In this document: positions 1 to 9,063 of the stretch, piece by piece
Layout of the letters: every line of letters starts with the position of its first letter
How positions within the stretch are numbered: position 1 is the stretch's first letter
Source: Rhizobium sp. BK316
GTDB taxonomy: Bacteria; Pseudomonadota; Alphaproteobacteria; Rhizobiales; Rhizobiaceae
DNA: 64,000 nucleotides
Direction of reading: 5' to 3'
NCBI RefSeq assembly: GCF_014193695.1
Contig: NZ_JACHZR010000007.1
Span: 149,179 to 213,178 of the forward strand
Position numbers and translations under genes: made by a program
Notes under the pieces: model-generated
Databases searched by the model: none
What the model was told of the DNA's origin: nothing
The model's input: only the letters and a program-made list of their open reading frames with translations

Positions 1-376
1 CCACGTCCATCGCGCCGATGAAACCGCCGAACAGAAAGAGCGAGATCGCCCCTGTGATGACGTTGGGAGCCAGCGTCAGCGCCAGAAGCATCGGCAACAG
101 GCAAACGGCCAGTACCTGCACGACAACCCGCGAGCCATGCTTGGCGATCTGCGCGCCGGCGATCGGCATCATGACGAGCGAACCGAGGCCGAAGACCAGG
201 ATCATCAGCCCGAGTTCGAACTTGGTGAGATCAAGCCGTTCGGCAAAGTCAGGAATCTTTGGCGCCCAGCCACCGATGACGAAACCGTTCATGAGAAAGA
301 GCAGCGAGACCGCCGCTCTGTTGCTGGTGACAAAGCTGCTCCGCACCCTCGGAGCCACGCTCACGTTATTATCCAT
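1..376 (-). CDS. MFS transporter, N-terminal part (cut by window edge)
   Basis: This is the first 125 codons of a membrane transporter whose 3' end lies outside the window. The protein opens with a short cytoplasmic stretch and then hydrophobic segments containing LLFLMNGFVIGGWAPKIPDF and GLMILVFGLGSLVMMPIAG, a pattern typical of the first helices of major facilitator superfamily exporters of the YbjJ/fucose-permease-like type. The ATG at 374-376 lies 60 bp after the stop of the DeoR-type gene, on the same strand, so the two probably form an operon and the regulator likely controls this carrier. The substrate cannot be told; a sugar or sugar derivative would suit a DeoR partner, but that is inference. 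Confidence 0.75.
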   Translation of the reverse strand, partial: MDNNVSVAPRVRSSFVTSNRAAVSLLFLMNGFVIGGWAPKIPDFAERLDLTKFELGLMILVFGLGSLVMMPIAGAQIAKHGSRVVVQVLAVCLLPMLLALTLAPNVITGAISLFLFGGFIGAMDV

Positions 377-436
377 TTCCTTGTCTTTCCTCTCATCGGG
401 CTTGACTACCCGATCCCCATAAAAGGCGGGACGGCC

Positions 437-1213
437 TCAAGCCGTCTTCTCCGCAACGATCGTCCGGCACCCGCGTGCACGGTATTCCTCGAGCATGAGA
501 GCATCGGCGTCATGCTCCACGACAAGGCATTCGCAATGCGCGACCGGCAAAACGCTGTGCGGCGCTGCTGTGCCGAATTTTTCCGATGTGGCCGCAACCA
601 TGACCCGCTTGCTCCTGGATGTGGCGAACCGCTTGAACTCCGCATCCTCGAAGCCGAACGCTGTCAATCCTGCCTCGATATCGACGCCGCAGGCGCCCAG
701 AATACAGAGGTCGGGCGAAAGCTGCTCCATGTCGCGCAGGGCCTTGGCGCCGAGCGAGCCACCGGTTTGACGGTCGACCAGGCCGCCGATCAGGATGACG
801 TTGACTTCAGGTTTTTCGATCAGCGCCGCAGCGATCACCGGTGCATTCGTCGCTGCAGTCAGCGGCAAGTCAGCCGGCAACGCATTGGCGATTGCCAGAT
901 TGGTGCTGCCGGCATCGAAGAAAACCGTCATGCCGGCGGCGATTTCGCCTGCAGCGGCGCGCGCCAGAGCCTGCTTCCGGTCGGCAGCAAAACTCATGCG
1001 CTGGGTCAGGCTCCCGCGCGCCGGCGAGACCGGCAACGCTCCGCCGTAGACCCTTTCGCAGAGGCCTGCTGCAGCCATCTCGCGCAGGTCACGCCGCACC
1101 GTGTCTTCAGAGACTCCGAATTCGAGCGCAAGCTCCGCAGCCAGCACGCGGCCATGCGTCTTGAGCCGCTCGGAAATCACACTCTGACGTTCTCGCAACA
1201 GGAAATCCTGCAT
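437..1213 (-). CDS. DeoR family transcriptional regulator
   Basis: This 258-residue protein has the DeoR layout. An N-terminal winged helix-turn-helix (about residues 20-55, with the recognition segment VSEDTVRRDLREM) is followed by a sugar-phosphate-sensing domain (about 75-235) containing VFFDAGSTNLAIANAL and VILIGG. DeoR proteins usually repress sugar or nucleoside catabolic genes and are released by a phosphorylated intermediate. The start ATG at 1211-1213 has an AGGAA ribosome site just upstream. It heads an apparent operon with the MFS gene and diverges from the EamA transporter at 1424. A strong palindrome lies in the shared upstream region. The ligand is not known. Confidence 0.88.
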   Translation of the reverse strand: MQDFLLRERQSVISERLKTHGRVLAAELALEFGVSEDTVRRDLREMAAAGLCERVYGGALPVSPARGSLTQRMSFAADRKQALARAAAGEIAAGMTVFFDAGSTNLAIANALPADLPLTAATNAPVIAAALIEKPEVNVILIGGLVDRQTGGSLGAKALRDMEQLSPDLCILGACGVDIEAGLTAFGFEDAEFKRFATSRSKRVMVAATSEKFGTAAPHSVLPVAHCECLVVEHDADALMLEEYRARGCRTIVAEKTA

Positions 1214-1245
1214 GTTCCTACCGGATCAATCTATCAACACCTATA

Positions 1246-1289
1246 ATCATGCATAAACGCTGACGATCGTGCATGCAACATGCACGGTC
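1246..1289. promoter_or_regulatory. Candidate DeoR operator (palindrome plus half-site repeat)
   Basis: Positions 1265-1289 form an inverted repeat with 11-bp arms around CAA (GATCGTGCATG / CATGCACGGTC, one mismatch). A related half-site, ATCATGCAT, lies at 1246-1254, exactly 20 bp before ATCGTGCAT at 1266-1274, so the copies fall on nearly the same DNA face. The site lies 33-76 bp before the DeoR start and upstream of the divergent EamA gene. Autoregulation by the DeoR protein is inferred from position. Confidence 0.5.
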
Positions 1290-1423
1290 ACACGTTTTCT
1301 GACATTGTGAAACGAAGCTCCACCAGTAGGGCGAAATCTGGCCTATTGACCGGCTCCAAGGGCGCGAATATCGATCGGGCATTCCCGATTCCTGCCGGCA
1401 TATCCCGCCTCTGGTGCATTCCC

Positions 1424-2293
1424 GTGAAAAACTCCGTCAGCTTGGGCATCGCGCTCACGACAGCAGCCTATATGGCGTTCACCTTCCATGACGCGATCGT
1501 CAAGGTTTTGACATCAGCGATCCCCGTCTGGCAGATCCTGTTTTTCCGCAGCCTCACAATTCTTATCGGCTGCCTCGCCTATGGCCGCGGCAAGCTTGTC
1601 CATCACGCTGTCACCTCTCCGATCATCAAACCGATGATCGCCCGCAGCATCCTACTGCTCTGCGCTTGGCTTTCTTACTATACCGCCGCACGCCACCTGC
1701 AACTCGCCGAAGTCACCACCCTTTACTACGCCGCTCCCGTCGTCGGCACCGTGCTTGCCTGGTTCATTCTGAGAGAAGAAGTGACACCCGCACGTTGGCT
1801 TGCGGTGGGCGTCGGCTTCGTGGGCGTGCTCATCGCCTGCAATCCCGTCGGCCTGACCATCTCCTGGTCAGTCTATCTGGCGCTGCAGGCAGCCGTGCTC
1901 TGGGCATCGGCCATGGTGCTGCTGCGTAAGACCTCGCTGCATGAGAAGACCATCGTCCAGCTAGCCGTCTCCAATGTCTTCTTTCTCATCATGACCGGCA
2001 TCGCCGTCATCTATACCTGGCAGACGCCGACTCTCACACAACTCGGCTTGCTCATCGGCACCGGCGTCGTTGCCGGCTGCGCCCAGTTCGCGCTTTTCGA
2101 AGGCATGCGTCAGGCGCCGGTTTCGGTGCTCGCACCCTTCGAATATACCTCGCTCGTCTGGGCCTTCATCCTTGGCTACATGATCTGGGCCGACATTCCG
2201 ACGTACAATGTCGTTGTCGGCGCGATCATGATCCTTGGAGCAGGGTTGATCATTATCGTCAGCGAAAGACTGCGCCATCGCGCGACGGCCTGA
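1424..2293 (+). CDS. EamA/DMT family membrane transporter
   Basis: The 289-residue protein carries about ten hydrophobic segments in two EamA-type halves, as in drug/metabolite transporters (RhaT/YdcZ superfamily). Typical stretches are LYYAAPVVGTVLAWFILREE closing the first half and SVLAPFEYTSLVWAFILGY in the second. I chose the GTG at 1424, because translation from there begins with a short polar segment and goes directly into the first helix; an upstream in-frame ATG at 1280 would add an unlikely polar extension that runs through the palindromic operator. It is transcribed divergently from the DeoR gene and may share its control. The substrate is unknown; relatives export amino acids, metabolites or drugs. 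Confidence 0.8.
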   Translation: MKNSVSLGIALTTAAYMAFTFHDAIVKVLTSAIPVWQILFFRSLTILIGCLAYGRGKLVHHAVTSPIIKPMIARSILLLCAWLSYYTAARHLQLAEVTTLYYAAPVVGTVLAWFILREEVTPARWLAVGVGFVGVLIACNPVGLTISWSVYLALQAAVLWASAMVLLRKTSLHEKTIVQLAVSNVFFLIMTGIAVIYTWQTPTLTQLGLLIGTGVVAGCAQFALFEGMRQAPVSVLAPFEYTSLVWAFILGYMIWADIPTYNVVVGAIMILGAGLIIIVSERLRHRATA

Positions 2294-2447
2294 TACCGGT
2301 TTCAGCCGGATTCGTAACCAGAATGGCGGCTTGAGAAAAATATTCGCAGTTGCCGCTTTTATTTGCAGTTTTCTACGCTTCCGATGCCGCAATTTTCTGC
2401 GATGTATCAACCATCCGAACACGCTCTTCCCAAGGATGGATAGAACA

Positions 2448-3221
2448 ATGAACTGGTTGAAAACCGTCGCCGCCGCTGCCCTCATTCAGGCTGCAGCCCT
2501 TCTGCCTGCCCATGCCGGCGAAAACCTCGGCGCCATCAAGTCTGCCGGCGTCTTCAAGATCGGCACGGAAGGCACCTACGCCCCGTTCACCTATCATGAC
2601 GAAAGCGGCAAGCTCGTCGGCTTCGACGTGGAGATCGGCGAAGCAGTCGCCGCCAAGCTCGGCGTCAAGGCAGAGTTCGTTGAAGGCAAGTGGGACGGCC
2701 TGATCGCCGGCCTCGACGCCAACCGCTATGACACGGTCATCAACCAGGTCGGCATTACCGATGCGCGCAAGCAGAAGTACGACTTCTCCGAGCCCTATAT
2801 CGCTTCCAAGGCCGTTCTGATCGTCCGTGACGGCGACGACAGCATCAAGACCTTCGCCGATCTCAAGGGCAAGAAGGCCGCTCAGTCGCTGACCAGCAAC
2901 TTCGGCAAGCTCGCCACGGAAGCGGGCGCCGAACTCGTCGGCACCGACGGCTTCGACCAGTCGATCCAGCTCGTGCTGACGAAGCGCGCCGATGCCACGA
3001 TCAACGACAGCCTTTCCTTCCTCGACTTCAAGAAGCACAAACCGGACGCTCCGGTGAAGATCGTCGCCCAGCAGGAAAATGCTGACTATTCCGGTATCAT
3101 CATCCGCAAGGGCGAACCGGAACTGCTCGAAGCGATTAACAAGGCGCTCGCCGACATCAAGGCTGACGGCACCTACAAGAAGATCGCCGACAAGTATTTC
3201 GGCCAGGACGTTTCCAAGTAA
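2448..3221 (+). CDS. Amino acid ABC transporter, periplasmic binding protein (cystine type)
   Basis: This 257-residue secreted protein starts with a signal peptide (basic MNWLKT, hydrophobic core, AHA-GE cleavage region). It then has the family 3 solute-binding fold, with GTEGTYAPFTYHDESGKLVG near the mature N-terminus and a ligand-binding arginine in ITDARKQKYDFSEPY. These stretches resemble the cystine-binding protein TcyJ/FliY, so cystine or another polar amino acid is the likely ligand. I chose the ATG at 2448 because AAGG lies 12 bp before it, while the in-frame ATG at 2436 overlaps that site. It is followed by a strong stem-loop and then the permease and ATPase genes of the same importer. 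Confidence 0.85.
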   Translation: MNWLKTVAAAALIQAAALLPAHAGENLGAIKSAGVFKIGTEGTYAPFTYHDESGKLVGFDVEIGEAVAAKLGVKAEFVEGKWDGLIAGLDANRYDTVINQVGITDARKQKYDFSEPYIASKAVLIVRDGDDSIKTFADLKGKKAAQSLTSNFGKLATEAGAELVGTDGFDQSIQLVLTKRADATINDSLSFLDFKKHKPDAPVKIVAQQENADYSGIIIRKGEPELLEAINKALADIKADGTYKKIADKYFGQDVSK

Positions 3222-3278
3222 GTCCTGACACCGGCGGTTTCGCGCTGCCGCCATATCATCTATAGCTGCATGAGAAAG

Positions 3279-3311
3279 CGTCCGGCGAACACTCGCCGGA
3301 CGCGTCTTTTC
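3279..3311 (+). terminator. Stem-loop between binding protein and permease genes
   Basis: A perfect 10-bp stem (CGTCCGGCGA at 3279-3288 and its complement at 3293-3302) with loop ACAC is followed by a T-rich run. It lies 57 bp after the binding-protein stop and just before the permease ribosome site. Such elements in ABC operons commonly terminate part of the transcription or protect the upstream mRNA, so that the binding protein is made in excess. Confidence 0.7.
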
Positions 3312-3325
3312 TTGAGGACACGCCC

Positions 3326-4006
3326 TTGCCGCACTGGCTCCAACTGATGGCGGAATCGCTTCCCTCGCTCCTCTGGGCGGGGCTGATCTTCACCATCCCC
3401 TTGACCCTGCTTTCCTTCGCCTTCGGATTGATCCTAGGCCTGATCACCGCGATCGCCCGTCTCTTCGGACCAGAACCTGTTGCAGCCATTGCCCGTTTTT
3501 ATGTCTGGGTCATCCGCGGCACGCCTCTGCTCGTCCAGCTCTTCGTCATCTTCTACGGCCTGCCGAGCATCGGTATCTTGCTCGATGCCTTTCCGGCGGC
3601 CCTGATCGGCTTCACGCTGAATATCGGCGCCTACAGCTCCGAAATCATTCGCGCCGTCATCTCCTCCGTGCCCAAGGGCCAATGGGAAGCGGCCTATTCG
3701 ATCGGCATGAGCTGGCGTCAGGCCATGAGCCGCACCATTCTGCCGCAAGCCGCCCGCGTAGCCGTGCCGCCGCTGTCGAACACCTTCATCTCGCTGGTCA
3801 AGGACACTTCGCTCGCAGCCGCCATCACCGTGCCGGAGCTCTTCCAGGCCGCGCAACGCATCGTCGCCACCACTTACGAGCCATTGATCCTTTATATCGA
3901 GGCAGCACTGATCTATCTCGTCCTGAGCTCCGTGCTCTCAACGCTGCAGCAAAGGCTGGAACGCCGCTTCGCGCGTTATGGCGGCATGCTGGAGGCAAAT
4001 GCATGA
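3326..4006 (+). CDS. Amino acid ABC transporter permease
   Basis: A 226-residue inner-membrane protein of the HisMQ type. It has about five hydrophobic segments and the EAA-type loop (GQWEAAYSIGMSWRQAMSRTI) that docks the ATPase. The segment RGTPLLVQLFVIFYGLPSIG is typical of polar amino acid and cystine permeases. It begins with TTG at 3326 behind GAGG at 3314-3317, in the tail of the preceding stem-loop. Its last codons overlap the ATPase start in an ATGA arrangement, indicating translational coupling. A single permease gene suggests that the channel is a homodimer. Confidence 0.88.
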   Translation: MPHWLQLMAESLPSLLWAGLIFTIPLTLLSFAFGLILGLITAIARLFGPEPVAAIARFYVWVIRGTPLLVQLFVIFYGLPSIGILLDAFPAALIGFTLNIGAYSSEIIRAVISSVPKGQWEAAYSIGMSWRQAMSRTILPQAARVAVPPLSNTFISLVKDTSLAAAITVPELFQAAQRIVATTYEPLILYIEAALIYLVLSSVLSTLQQRLERRFARYGGMLEANA

Positions 4007-4764
4007 TCGAGCTTTCCAATATCGAAAAGCGCTTCGGTGACGCCGTCATCCTGAAGGACATCAGCATCCGCATTCCGGAAGGCAGCGTTACCGCTCTCGT
4101 CGGCCCGTCCGGCGGCGGCAAGAGCACGCTGCTTCGCTGCATCAATCTCCTGGAAATCCCGACCGCAGGCGTAATCCACCTCGGCGAAGAAACGCTTTCC
4201 TTCGCACCCGGCAAGCGTGTCGGCTGGCAGGCAATCCAGAAGATCCGTCGCCAGACTGGCATGGTGTTCCAGAACTTTCAGCTATTTCCGCATCAGACGG
4301 CGATCGAAAACGTCATGGAAGGTCTGGTCACAGTCCTGAAATGGCGAAGGGAAAAGGCGCGCGAACGCGCCATGGAACTGCTGACCAAGGTCGGCATGGC
4401 ACACAAGACCGATGCCTGGCCCTCGACGCTCTCCGGCGGCCAGCAGCAGCGCGTGGCAATCGCCCGCGCTCTCGCGCCTTCGCCGCGCGTATTGCTCTGC
4501 GACGAGCCGACGTCTGCGCTTGATCCGGAACTGTCAGCGGAAGTGGTAGACGTGCTGGGCCAGCTTGCCCGTGAAGGCACGACCATGGTCATGGCGACCC
4601 ATGATCTTCGCCTCGCCTCCAAGATTGCCAATGACGTGGTTTTTCTGGAAGCCGGCAGCGTGGTGGAAACGGGCAGCGCCAGGGCGATCTTCAATACGCC
4701 GGAGAAGGAGCGCACCAAGCGCTTTATCTCCACCATCAATGCGGCGCACACTTACGATATCTGA
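4003..4764 (+). CDS. Amino acid ABC transporter ATP-binding protein (cystine type)
   Basis: A 253-residue ABC ATPase with Walker A GPSGGGKS (residues 34-41), the signature LSGGQQQR (143-150) and Walker B VLLCDEP (about 163-169), followed by ALDPEL and a switch histidine in ATHDL. The start overlaps the permease stop (ATGA), so both are made from one message. The protein resembles the polar amino acid family (GlnQ/TcyN), including the MVFQNFQLFPH Q-loop. It powers the importer formed with the two genes upstream. A cystine substrate is an inference from the binding protein. Confidence 0.9.
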   Translation: MIELSNIEKRFGDAVILKDISIRIPEGSVTALVGPSGGGKSTLLRCINLLEIPTAGVIHLGEETLSFAPGKRVGWQAIQKIRRQTGMVFQNFQLFPHQTAIENVMEGLVTVLKWRREKARERAMELLTKVGMAHKTDAWPSTLSGGQQQRVAIARALAPSPRVLLCDEPTSALDPELSAEVVDVLGQLAREGTTMVMATHDLRLASKIANDVVFLEAGSVVETGSARAIFNTPEKERTKRFISTINAAHTYDI

Positions 4765-4771
4765 GCAATGC

Positions 4772-4789
4772 CGGGATGCGAACATCCCG
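4772..4789. terminator. Short hairpin between convergent genes
   Basis: CGGGATG and CATCCCG form a perfect 7-bp stem around the stable tetraloop sequence CGAA, 7 bp after the ABC ATPase stop. There is no clear T-run, so this may be a weak terminator or an mRNA 3'-end protector rather than a true terminator. The FMN reductase gene ends 18 bp further on. Confidence 0.4.
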
Positions 4790-4806
4790 CCACACGGAAA
4801 TTCCAA

Positions 4807-5379
4807 TTAAGCGGCCGTGACGACGGCGCGGGCTGCCTTCAGCGCATTGCCCCACCAGGTCAGCTGATCGAGCAGGTTCTTGGCGGCTTCGTTCAGATGC
4901 GCGTAGTCGCCGAGGTTCTTGCCTTCCTTGAGAACCGAAAGATATTCGCCGAACGAGATGTGAACGGCCGTCTTGACGGAAGCCGCGCTCATTTCGACGA
5001 AGACCAGACGAAGATGCTCGACCGCGCGTGCGCCACCGACGCCGCCATAACCGACAAAGCCGACCGGCTTCTGGATGAATTCGCCGAGATCGATCGCGTT
5101 CTTCAGAACGGCCGTCGGGGCATGATTATATTCGGCGGCCGTGAAGATGAAGCCATCGAATTCGCGTAGCTTCTTCTTCCAACGCTCGGCGGTTTCGCTT
5201 TCCGCCGCGGTGGCACGCGCTTCACCGAAGAAATGCATGGGGTAGTCGAGAAGATCGAGAATTTCGACTTCGAGTTCGGAACGCTGACCGACGAGTTCGG
5301 CGATCCACTTGGCCGGATGCTCGGCGAAACGGCCAATGCGCGTGCTGCCGACGATGACGGCAATCTTCAACTTGCTCAT
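4807..5379 (-). CDS. NADPH-dependent FMN reductase family protein
   Basis: This 190-residue flavodoxin-fold protein starts with IAVIVGSTRIGRFAEHPAKW, where GSTR binds the FMN phosphate. The central FIFTAAEYNHAPTAVLKNAI matches the PEYN loop of the NADPH:FMN/quinone reductase family (ArsH, ChrR, azoreductase relatives). Such cytoplasmic enzymes reduce flavins, quinones, azo dyes or metals. It is convergent with the amino acid importer and lies downstream of pyc on the same strand, but a hairpin at 5438-5467 separates it from pyc. The physiological substrate cannot be told. Confidence 0.85.
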   Translation of the reverse strand: MSKLKIAVIVGSTRIGRFAEHPAKWIAELVGQRSELEVEILDLLDYPMHFFGEARATAAESETAERWKKKLREFDGFIFTAAEYNHAPTAVLKNAIDLGEFIQKPVGFVGYGGVGGARAVEHLRLVFVEMSAASVKTAVHISFGEYLSVLKEGKNLGDYAHLNEAAKNLLDQLTWWGNALKAARAVVTAA

Positions 5380-5427
5380 AGAGATGCTTTCCTGATTGGG
5401 CTTGGGGGCTGGTGGTGAGAGCGGAAT

Positions 5428-5467
5428 TCTATGAGAAAGCCTCCTCGCCCGGCAAGGCGAGAAGGCT
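5428..5467 (-). terminator. Terminator-like hairpin downstream of pyc
   Basis: Arms at 5438-5449 and 5456-5467 pair over 12 bp with one mismatch around a 6-nt loop. Read on the minus strand the stem is followed by TTTCTCAT, so it fits as a modest terminator for the pyc transcript before the FMN reductase gene. Confidence 0.5.
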
Positions 5468-5547
5468 GCTAACTCTCAGAAAAATCAGCTTTTTAACAAG
5501 CCAATCGGACACAATCGGGTGATATCGGAGACAACGTCGCCTTCTGC

Positions 5548-8500
5548 TTAACCGGCATAGACGACGAGCAGATCCTTGGCATCAATCTGGTCGCCAGCCT
5601 TGACCAGCACTTCCGAGATCGTTCCGCCCTTCTCCGCGTGCAGGGCCGTTTCCATCTTCATCGCCTCGATGGAGACGAGCACGTCGCCGGCACTGACTGC
5701 CTGTCCCGGCGAGACGAAGACGCGCGAGATGACGCCCGGCATCGGCGCACCGACATGGACCGCATTGCCGGCTTCCGCCTTGCGCCTGATAGCGGCACCC
5801 GACGCACCATGCGCCCGGTCCGGCACCTTGATGCGGCGTGGCTGGCCGTTGAGCTCGAAGAAGACAGTGACCATGCCCTGGCTGTCGGTCTGGCTCATCG
5901 CCTGATTGACGATGACGAGCGTCTTGCCCTTTTCGATATCGGCAAAGAGTTCCTCGCCATCCTTGAGGCCGTAGAAATAAGCGGGCGTCGGCAGCACCGA
6001 GACCGGGCCGTAGGTATCCGAAGCCAGCGCAAAATCGGTGAAGACCTTTGGATACATGAGGTAGGAGGCGAACTCGAAATCGCTCACCTCACGCTCGAGC
6101 TTGGTTTCGATCGCCTTGCGCTCCGCATCGAGATCAGCATCGTCAAGCAGAGAACCTGGACGCACGGTATAGGGCTGCTCGCCCTTCAGAGCTTTCTTCT
6201 GCAGCGCTTCCGGCCATCCCGACGGAGGCTGGCCGAGATCGCCCTTCAGCATCGAAACCACCGATTCCGGGAAAGAAACCTCCCTGTCCGGGCTGACGAC
6301 GTCGGCAACCGTCAGATCTTGAGAGACCATCATCAGCGCCATGTCGCCGACAACCTTGGAGGACGGCGTCACCTTGACGATATCGCCGAACATCTGGTTG
6401 GCGTCGGCATAGGCCTGCGCCACCTGGTGCCAACGGGTTTCGAGACCGAGCGACCGGGCCTGTTCCTTGAGGTTGGTGAACTGACCACCCGGCATTTCGT
6501 GCAGGTAGACTTCCGATGCCGGCCCCTTCAGATCGCTCTCGAAGGCCGCATACTGATTGCGAACCGCTTCCCAATAGAAGGAGATGCGGCGGATCCATTC
6601 CGGATCGAGGCCCGGATCGCGCTTGGAGCCGCGCAGCGCCTCGACGATCGAGCCTAGGCAGGGCTGCGAGGTATTGCCCGAGAGCGCATCCATCGCCGCA
6701 TCGACGGCATCGACGCCGGCATCCACGGCAGCAAGAACCGTGGCAGCAGCGATGCCCGACGTATCATGCGTATGGAAATGGATCGGCAGGCTGGTCGCTT
6801 CGCGCAGCGCCTTGAAGAGGACCTTGGCGGCGGCCGGCTTCAACAGGCCCGCCATGTCCTTCAGTGCGATGATATGCGCGCCGGCCTTTTCGAGCTGGAC
6901 GGCAAGGTCCGTATAATATTTGAGGTCGTATTTCGGCCGGGCGGAATTGAGGATATCGCCCGTGTAGCAGATCGCCGCTTCGCAGAGCTTGTTTTCCTCG
7001 GCAACGGCGTCCATCGACACGCGCATGTTCTCCACCCAGTTCAGGCAGTCGAAGACGCGGAAGAGATCGATACCGCCTTTCGCAGCCTGGCGGACGAAAT
7101 ATTTCACGACGTTGTCAGGGTAGTTCTTGTAGCCGACGCCATTCGCTCCGCGCAGCAGCATTTGCAGCAGCAAGTTGGGAGCTGCCTCGCGGATCAGCCC
7201 CAGACGCTCCCACGGATCTTCCGTCAGGAAGCGCATGGAAACATCGAAGGTAGCCCCGCCCCAGCATTCCAGTGACAAGAGGTTCGGCAGCGCATGCGCA
7301 TAAGTGCCGGCGATCCCGGCAATGTCATATGTGCGCATGCGGGTGGCGAGCAGCGACTGGTGTCCGTCGCGCATCGTCGTATCGGTCAGCAGCACCTGTT
7401 TCTGCTCGCGCATCCACTCGCCGAATTTCTTCGGGCCAAGCTGGTCGAGACGTTGCTTCGTACCATCGGGGATCTTGCCGCCATTGATATAGGGTACGAC
7501 AGGCTTGGCGGCATCCTCTGATGGCCGCGGGCGATCCTTCGCTTCCGGGTGGCCGTTGACGGTGACGTCGGCGAGATAGGTGAGAAGCTTGGTGGCACGG
7601 TCCTGGCGCTTGACCTGCTGGAAGAGTTCCGGCGTCGTGTCGATGAAGCGTGTCGTGTAGGAATTATCCTTGAACTTCGGATGCGTAATGATCGCCTCGA
7701 GGAAGGTCAGGTTGGTGGCGACACCGCGGATGCGGAATTCGCGCAGCGCGCGGTCCATACGGGAAATGGCTTCCAGCGGATTGGGTGCCCAGGCGGTCAC
7801 CTTGACAAGCAAAGGGTCGTAGTAGCGGGTGATGATCGCGCCGGTATAAGACGTGCCGCCGTCGAGGCGTATACCGAAACCCGATGCCGAACGGTAGGCG
7901 GTGATGCGGCCGTAATCCGGAATGAAATTATGCTCGGGGTCCTCTGTCGTGATGCGGCACTGCAGTGCATGGCCGTTGAGGCGGATATCCGCCTGCTTTG
8001 GTACGCCGGATTCCTCAGTGCCGATCGCAAATCCGTCGAGAATGTGGATCTGCGCCTTGACGATATCGATGCCGGTGACGACTTCGGTGACCGTATGCTC
8101 CACCTGGATGCGTGGATTGACTTCGATGAAGTAGAATTTGCCGGTGTCGGCATCCATCAGGTACTCGACGGTGCCGGCACCGACATAGCTCGTCGCCTCG
8201 GCGATCTTCAGCGAATAGGCGGCGAGTTCCTGTCGCTGTGCTTCCGAAAGATACGGCGCGGGCGCGCGCTCGACGACTTTCTGGTTACGGCGCTGGATGG
8301 AGCAGTCGCGCTCGAAGAGATGCACGACATTGCCGTGCGTATCACCCAGGATCTGGCTTTCGACATGACGAGCACGTTCCACCAGCTTTTCGAGATAGAC
8401 CTCGTCCTTGCCGAAGGCGGCCATCGCTTCACGCTTGGCTTCCGTCACTTCGCGGGCGAGATCGGCTTCGGAGCGGATGACACGCATGCCACGACCGCCG

Positions 8501-9012
8501 CCGCCCCACGAGGCTTTCAGCATGACGGGATAGCCGATCGTGGCCGCCATGCGTGCGACCTCCGCCATATCGTCCGGCAGCGGCTCGGTCGCCGGAACGA
8601 CCGGAACGCCGACGGAAATGGCAAGGTTTCGCGCCGCAACCTTGTTGCCGAGCTGGCGCATCGTTTCGGCCCTCGGGCCGATGAAAGTGATGCCTGCGGC
8701 ATTGCAGGCATCGACGAATTCAGGGCTTTCCGAAAGCAGGCCGTAGCCGGGATGAATGGCGTCGGCACCGGAAAGCTTAGCGACGCGGATCACTTCGTCG
8801 ATCGAAAGATAGCTTTCGATCGGCCCAAGATCGCGGGCGAGATGCGGGCCGCGGCCGACTTGATAGCTCTCGTCGGCCTTGAAACGATGCAGCGCCAGCT
8901 TGTCTTCCTCAGCCCATATCGCGACCGTTTTTATCCCGAGCTCGTTGGCCGCGCGGAAGACACGGATGGCGATTTCGGAACGGTTGGCGACAAGAATCTT
9001 CGATATGGGCAA
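5548..9012 (-). CDS. pyc: Pyruvate carboxylase
   Basis: Pyruvate carboxylase makes oxaloacetate from pyruvate, bicarbonate and ATP to refill the TCA cycle. The single chain carries biotin carboxylase (about 1-460, with the ATP-grasp glycine loop SWGGGGRGM), carboxyltransferase (about 540-860, opening with LLTDTTMRDGHQSLLATRMR, whose metal and pyruvate site residues are intact) and a C-terminal biotin carrier domain with EAMKMET. From a TTG start at 9010-9012 the protein is 1154 residues long and the biotinylated lysine is number 1119, as in the well-studied R. etli enzyme. That start follows GAGGAGAG at a good distance; an upstream in-frame ATG at 9051 has no such site. A promoter fits at 9064-9092. 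Confidence 0.97.
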   Translation of the reverse strand: MPISKILVANRSEIAIRVFRAANELGIKTVAIWAEEDKLALHRFKADESYQVGRGPHLARDLGPIESYLSIDEVIRVAKLSGADAIHPGYGLLSESPEFVDACNAAGITFIGPRAETMRQLGNKVAARNLAISVGVPVVPATEPLPDDMAEVARMAATIGYPVMLKASWGGGGRGMRVIRSEADLAREVTEAKREAMAAFGKDEVYLEKLVERARHVESQILGDTHGNVVHLFERDCSIQRRNQKVVERAPAPYLSEAQRQELAAYSLKIAEATSYVGAGTVEYLMDADTGKFYFIEVNPRIQVEHTVTEVVTGIDIVKAQIHILDGFAIGTEESGVPKQADIRLNGHALQCRITTEDPEHNFIPDYGRITAYRSASGFGIRLDGGTSYTGAIITRYYDPLLVKVTAWAPNPLEAISRMDRALREFRIRGVATNLTFLEAIITHPKFKDNSYTTRFIDTTPELFQQVKRQDRATKLLTYLADVTVNGHPEAKDRPRPSEDAAKPVVPYINGGKIPDGTKQRLDQLGPKKFGEWMREQKQVLLTDTTMRDGHQSLLATRMRTYDIAGIAGTYAHALPNLLSLECWGGATFDVSMRFLTEDPWERLGLIREAAPNLLLQMLLRGANGVGYKNYPDNVVKYFVRQAAKGGIDLFRVFDCLNWVENMRVSMDAVAEENKLCEAAICYTGDILNSARPKYDLKYYTDLAVQLEKAGAHIIALKDMAGLLKPAAAKVLFKALREATSLPIHFHTHDTSGIAAATVLAAVDAGVDAVDAAMDALSGNTSQPCLGSIVEALRGSKRDPGLDPEWIRRISFYWEAVRNQYAAFESDLKGPASEVYLHEMPGGQFTNLKEQARSLGLETRWHQVAQAYADANQMFGDIVKVTPSSKVVGDMALMMVSQDLTVADVVSPDREVSFPESVVSMLKGDLGQPPSGWPEALQKKALKGEQPYTVRPGSLLDDADLDAERKAIETKLEREVSDFEFASYLMYPKVFTDFALASDTYGPVSVLPTPAYFYGLKDGEELFADIEKGKTLVIVNQAMSQTDSQGMVTVFFELNGQPRRIKVPDRAHGASGAAIRRKAEAGNAVHVGAPMPGVISRVFVSPGQAVSAGDVLVSIEAMKMETALHAEKGGTISEVLVKAGDQIDAKDLLVVYAG

Positions 9013-9063
9013 TGTACTCTCCTCAAAGCACGGAAACGGGCCATGCTGCACCCGCGAAGAGAA

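Noticed and set aside
3682..4002. Upstream extension of the cystine-type ABC ATPase into the permease gene
   Set aside because: The extension would be a shifted-frame shadow of the permease; the ATGA overlap at 4003 gives the natural start.
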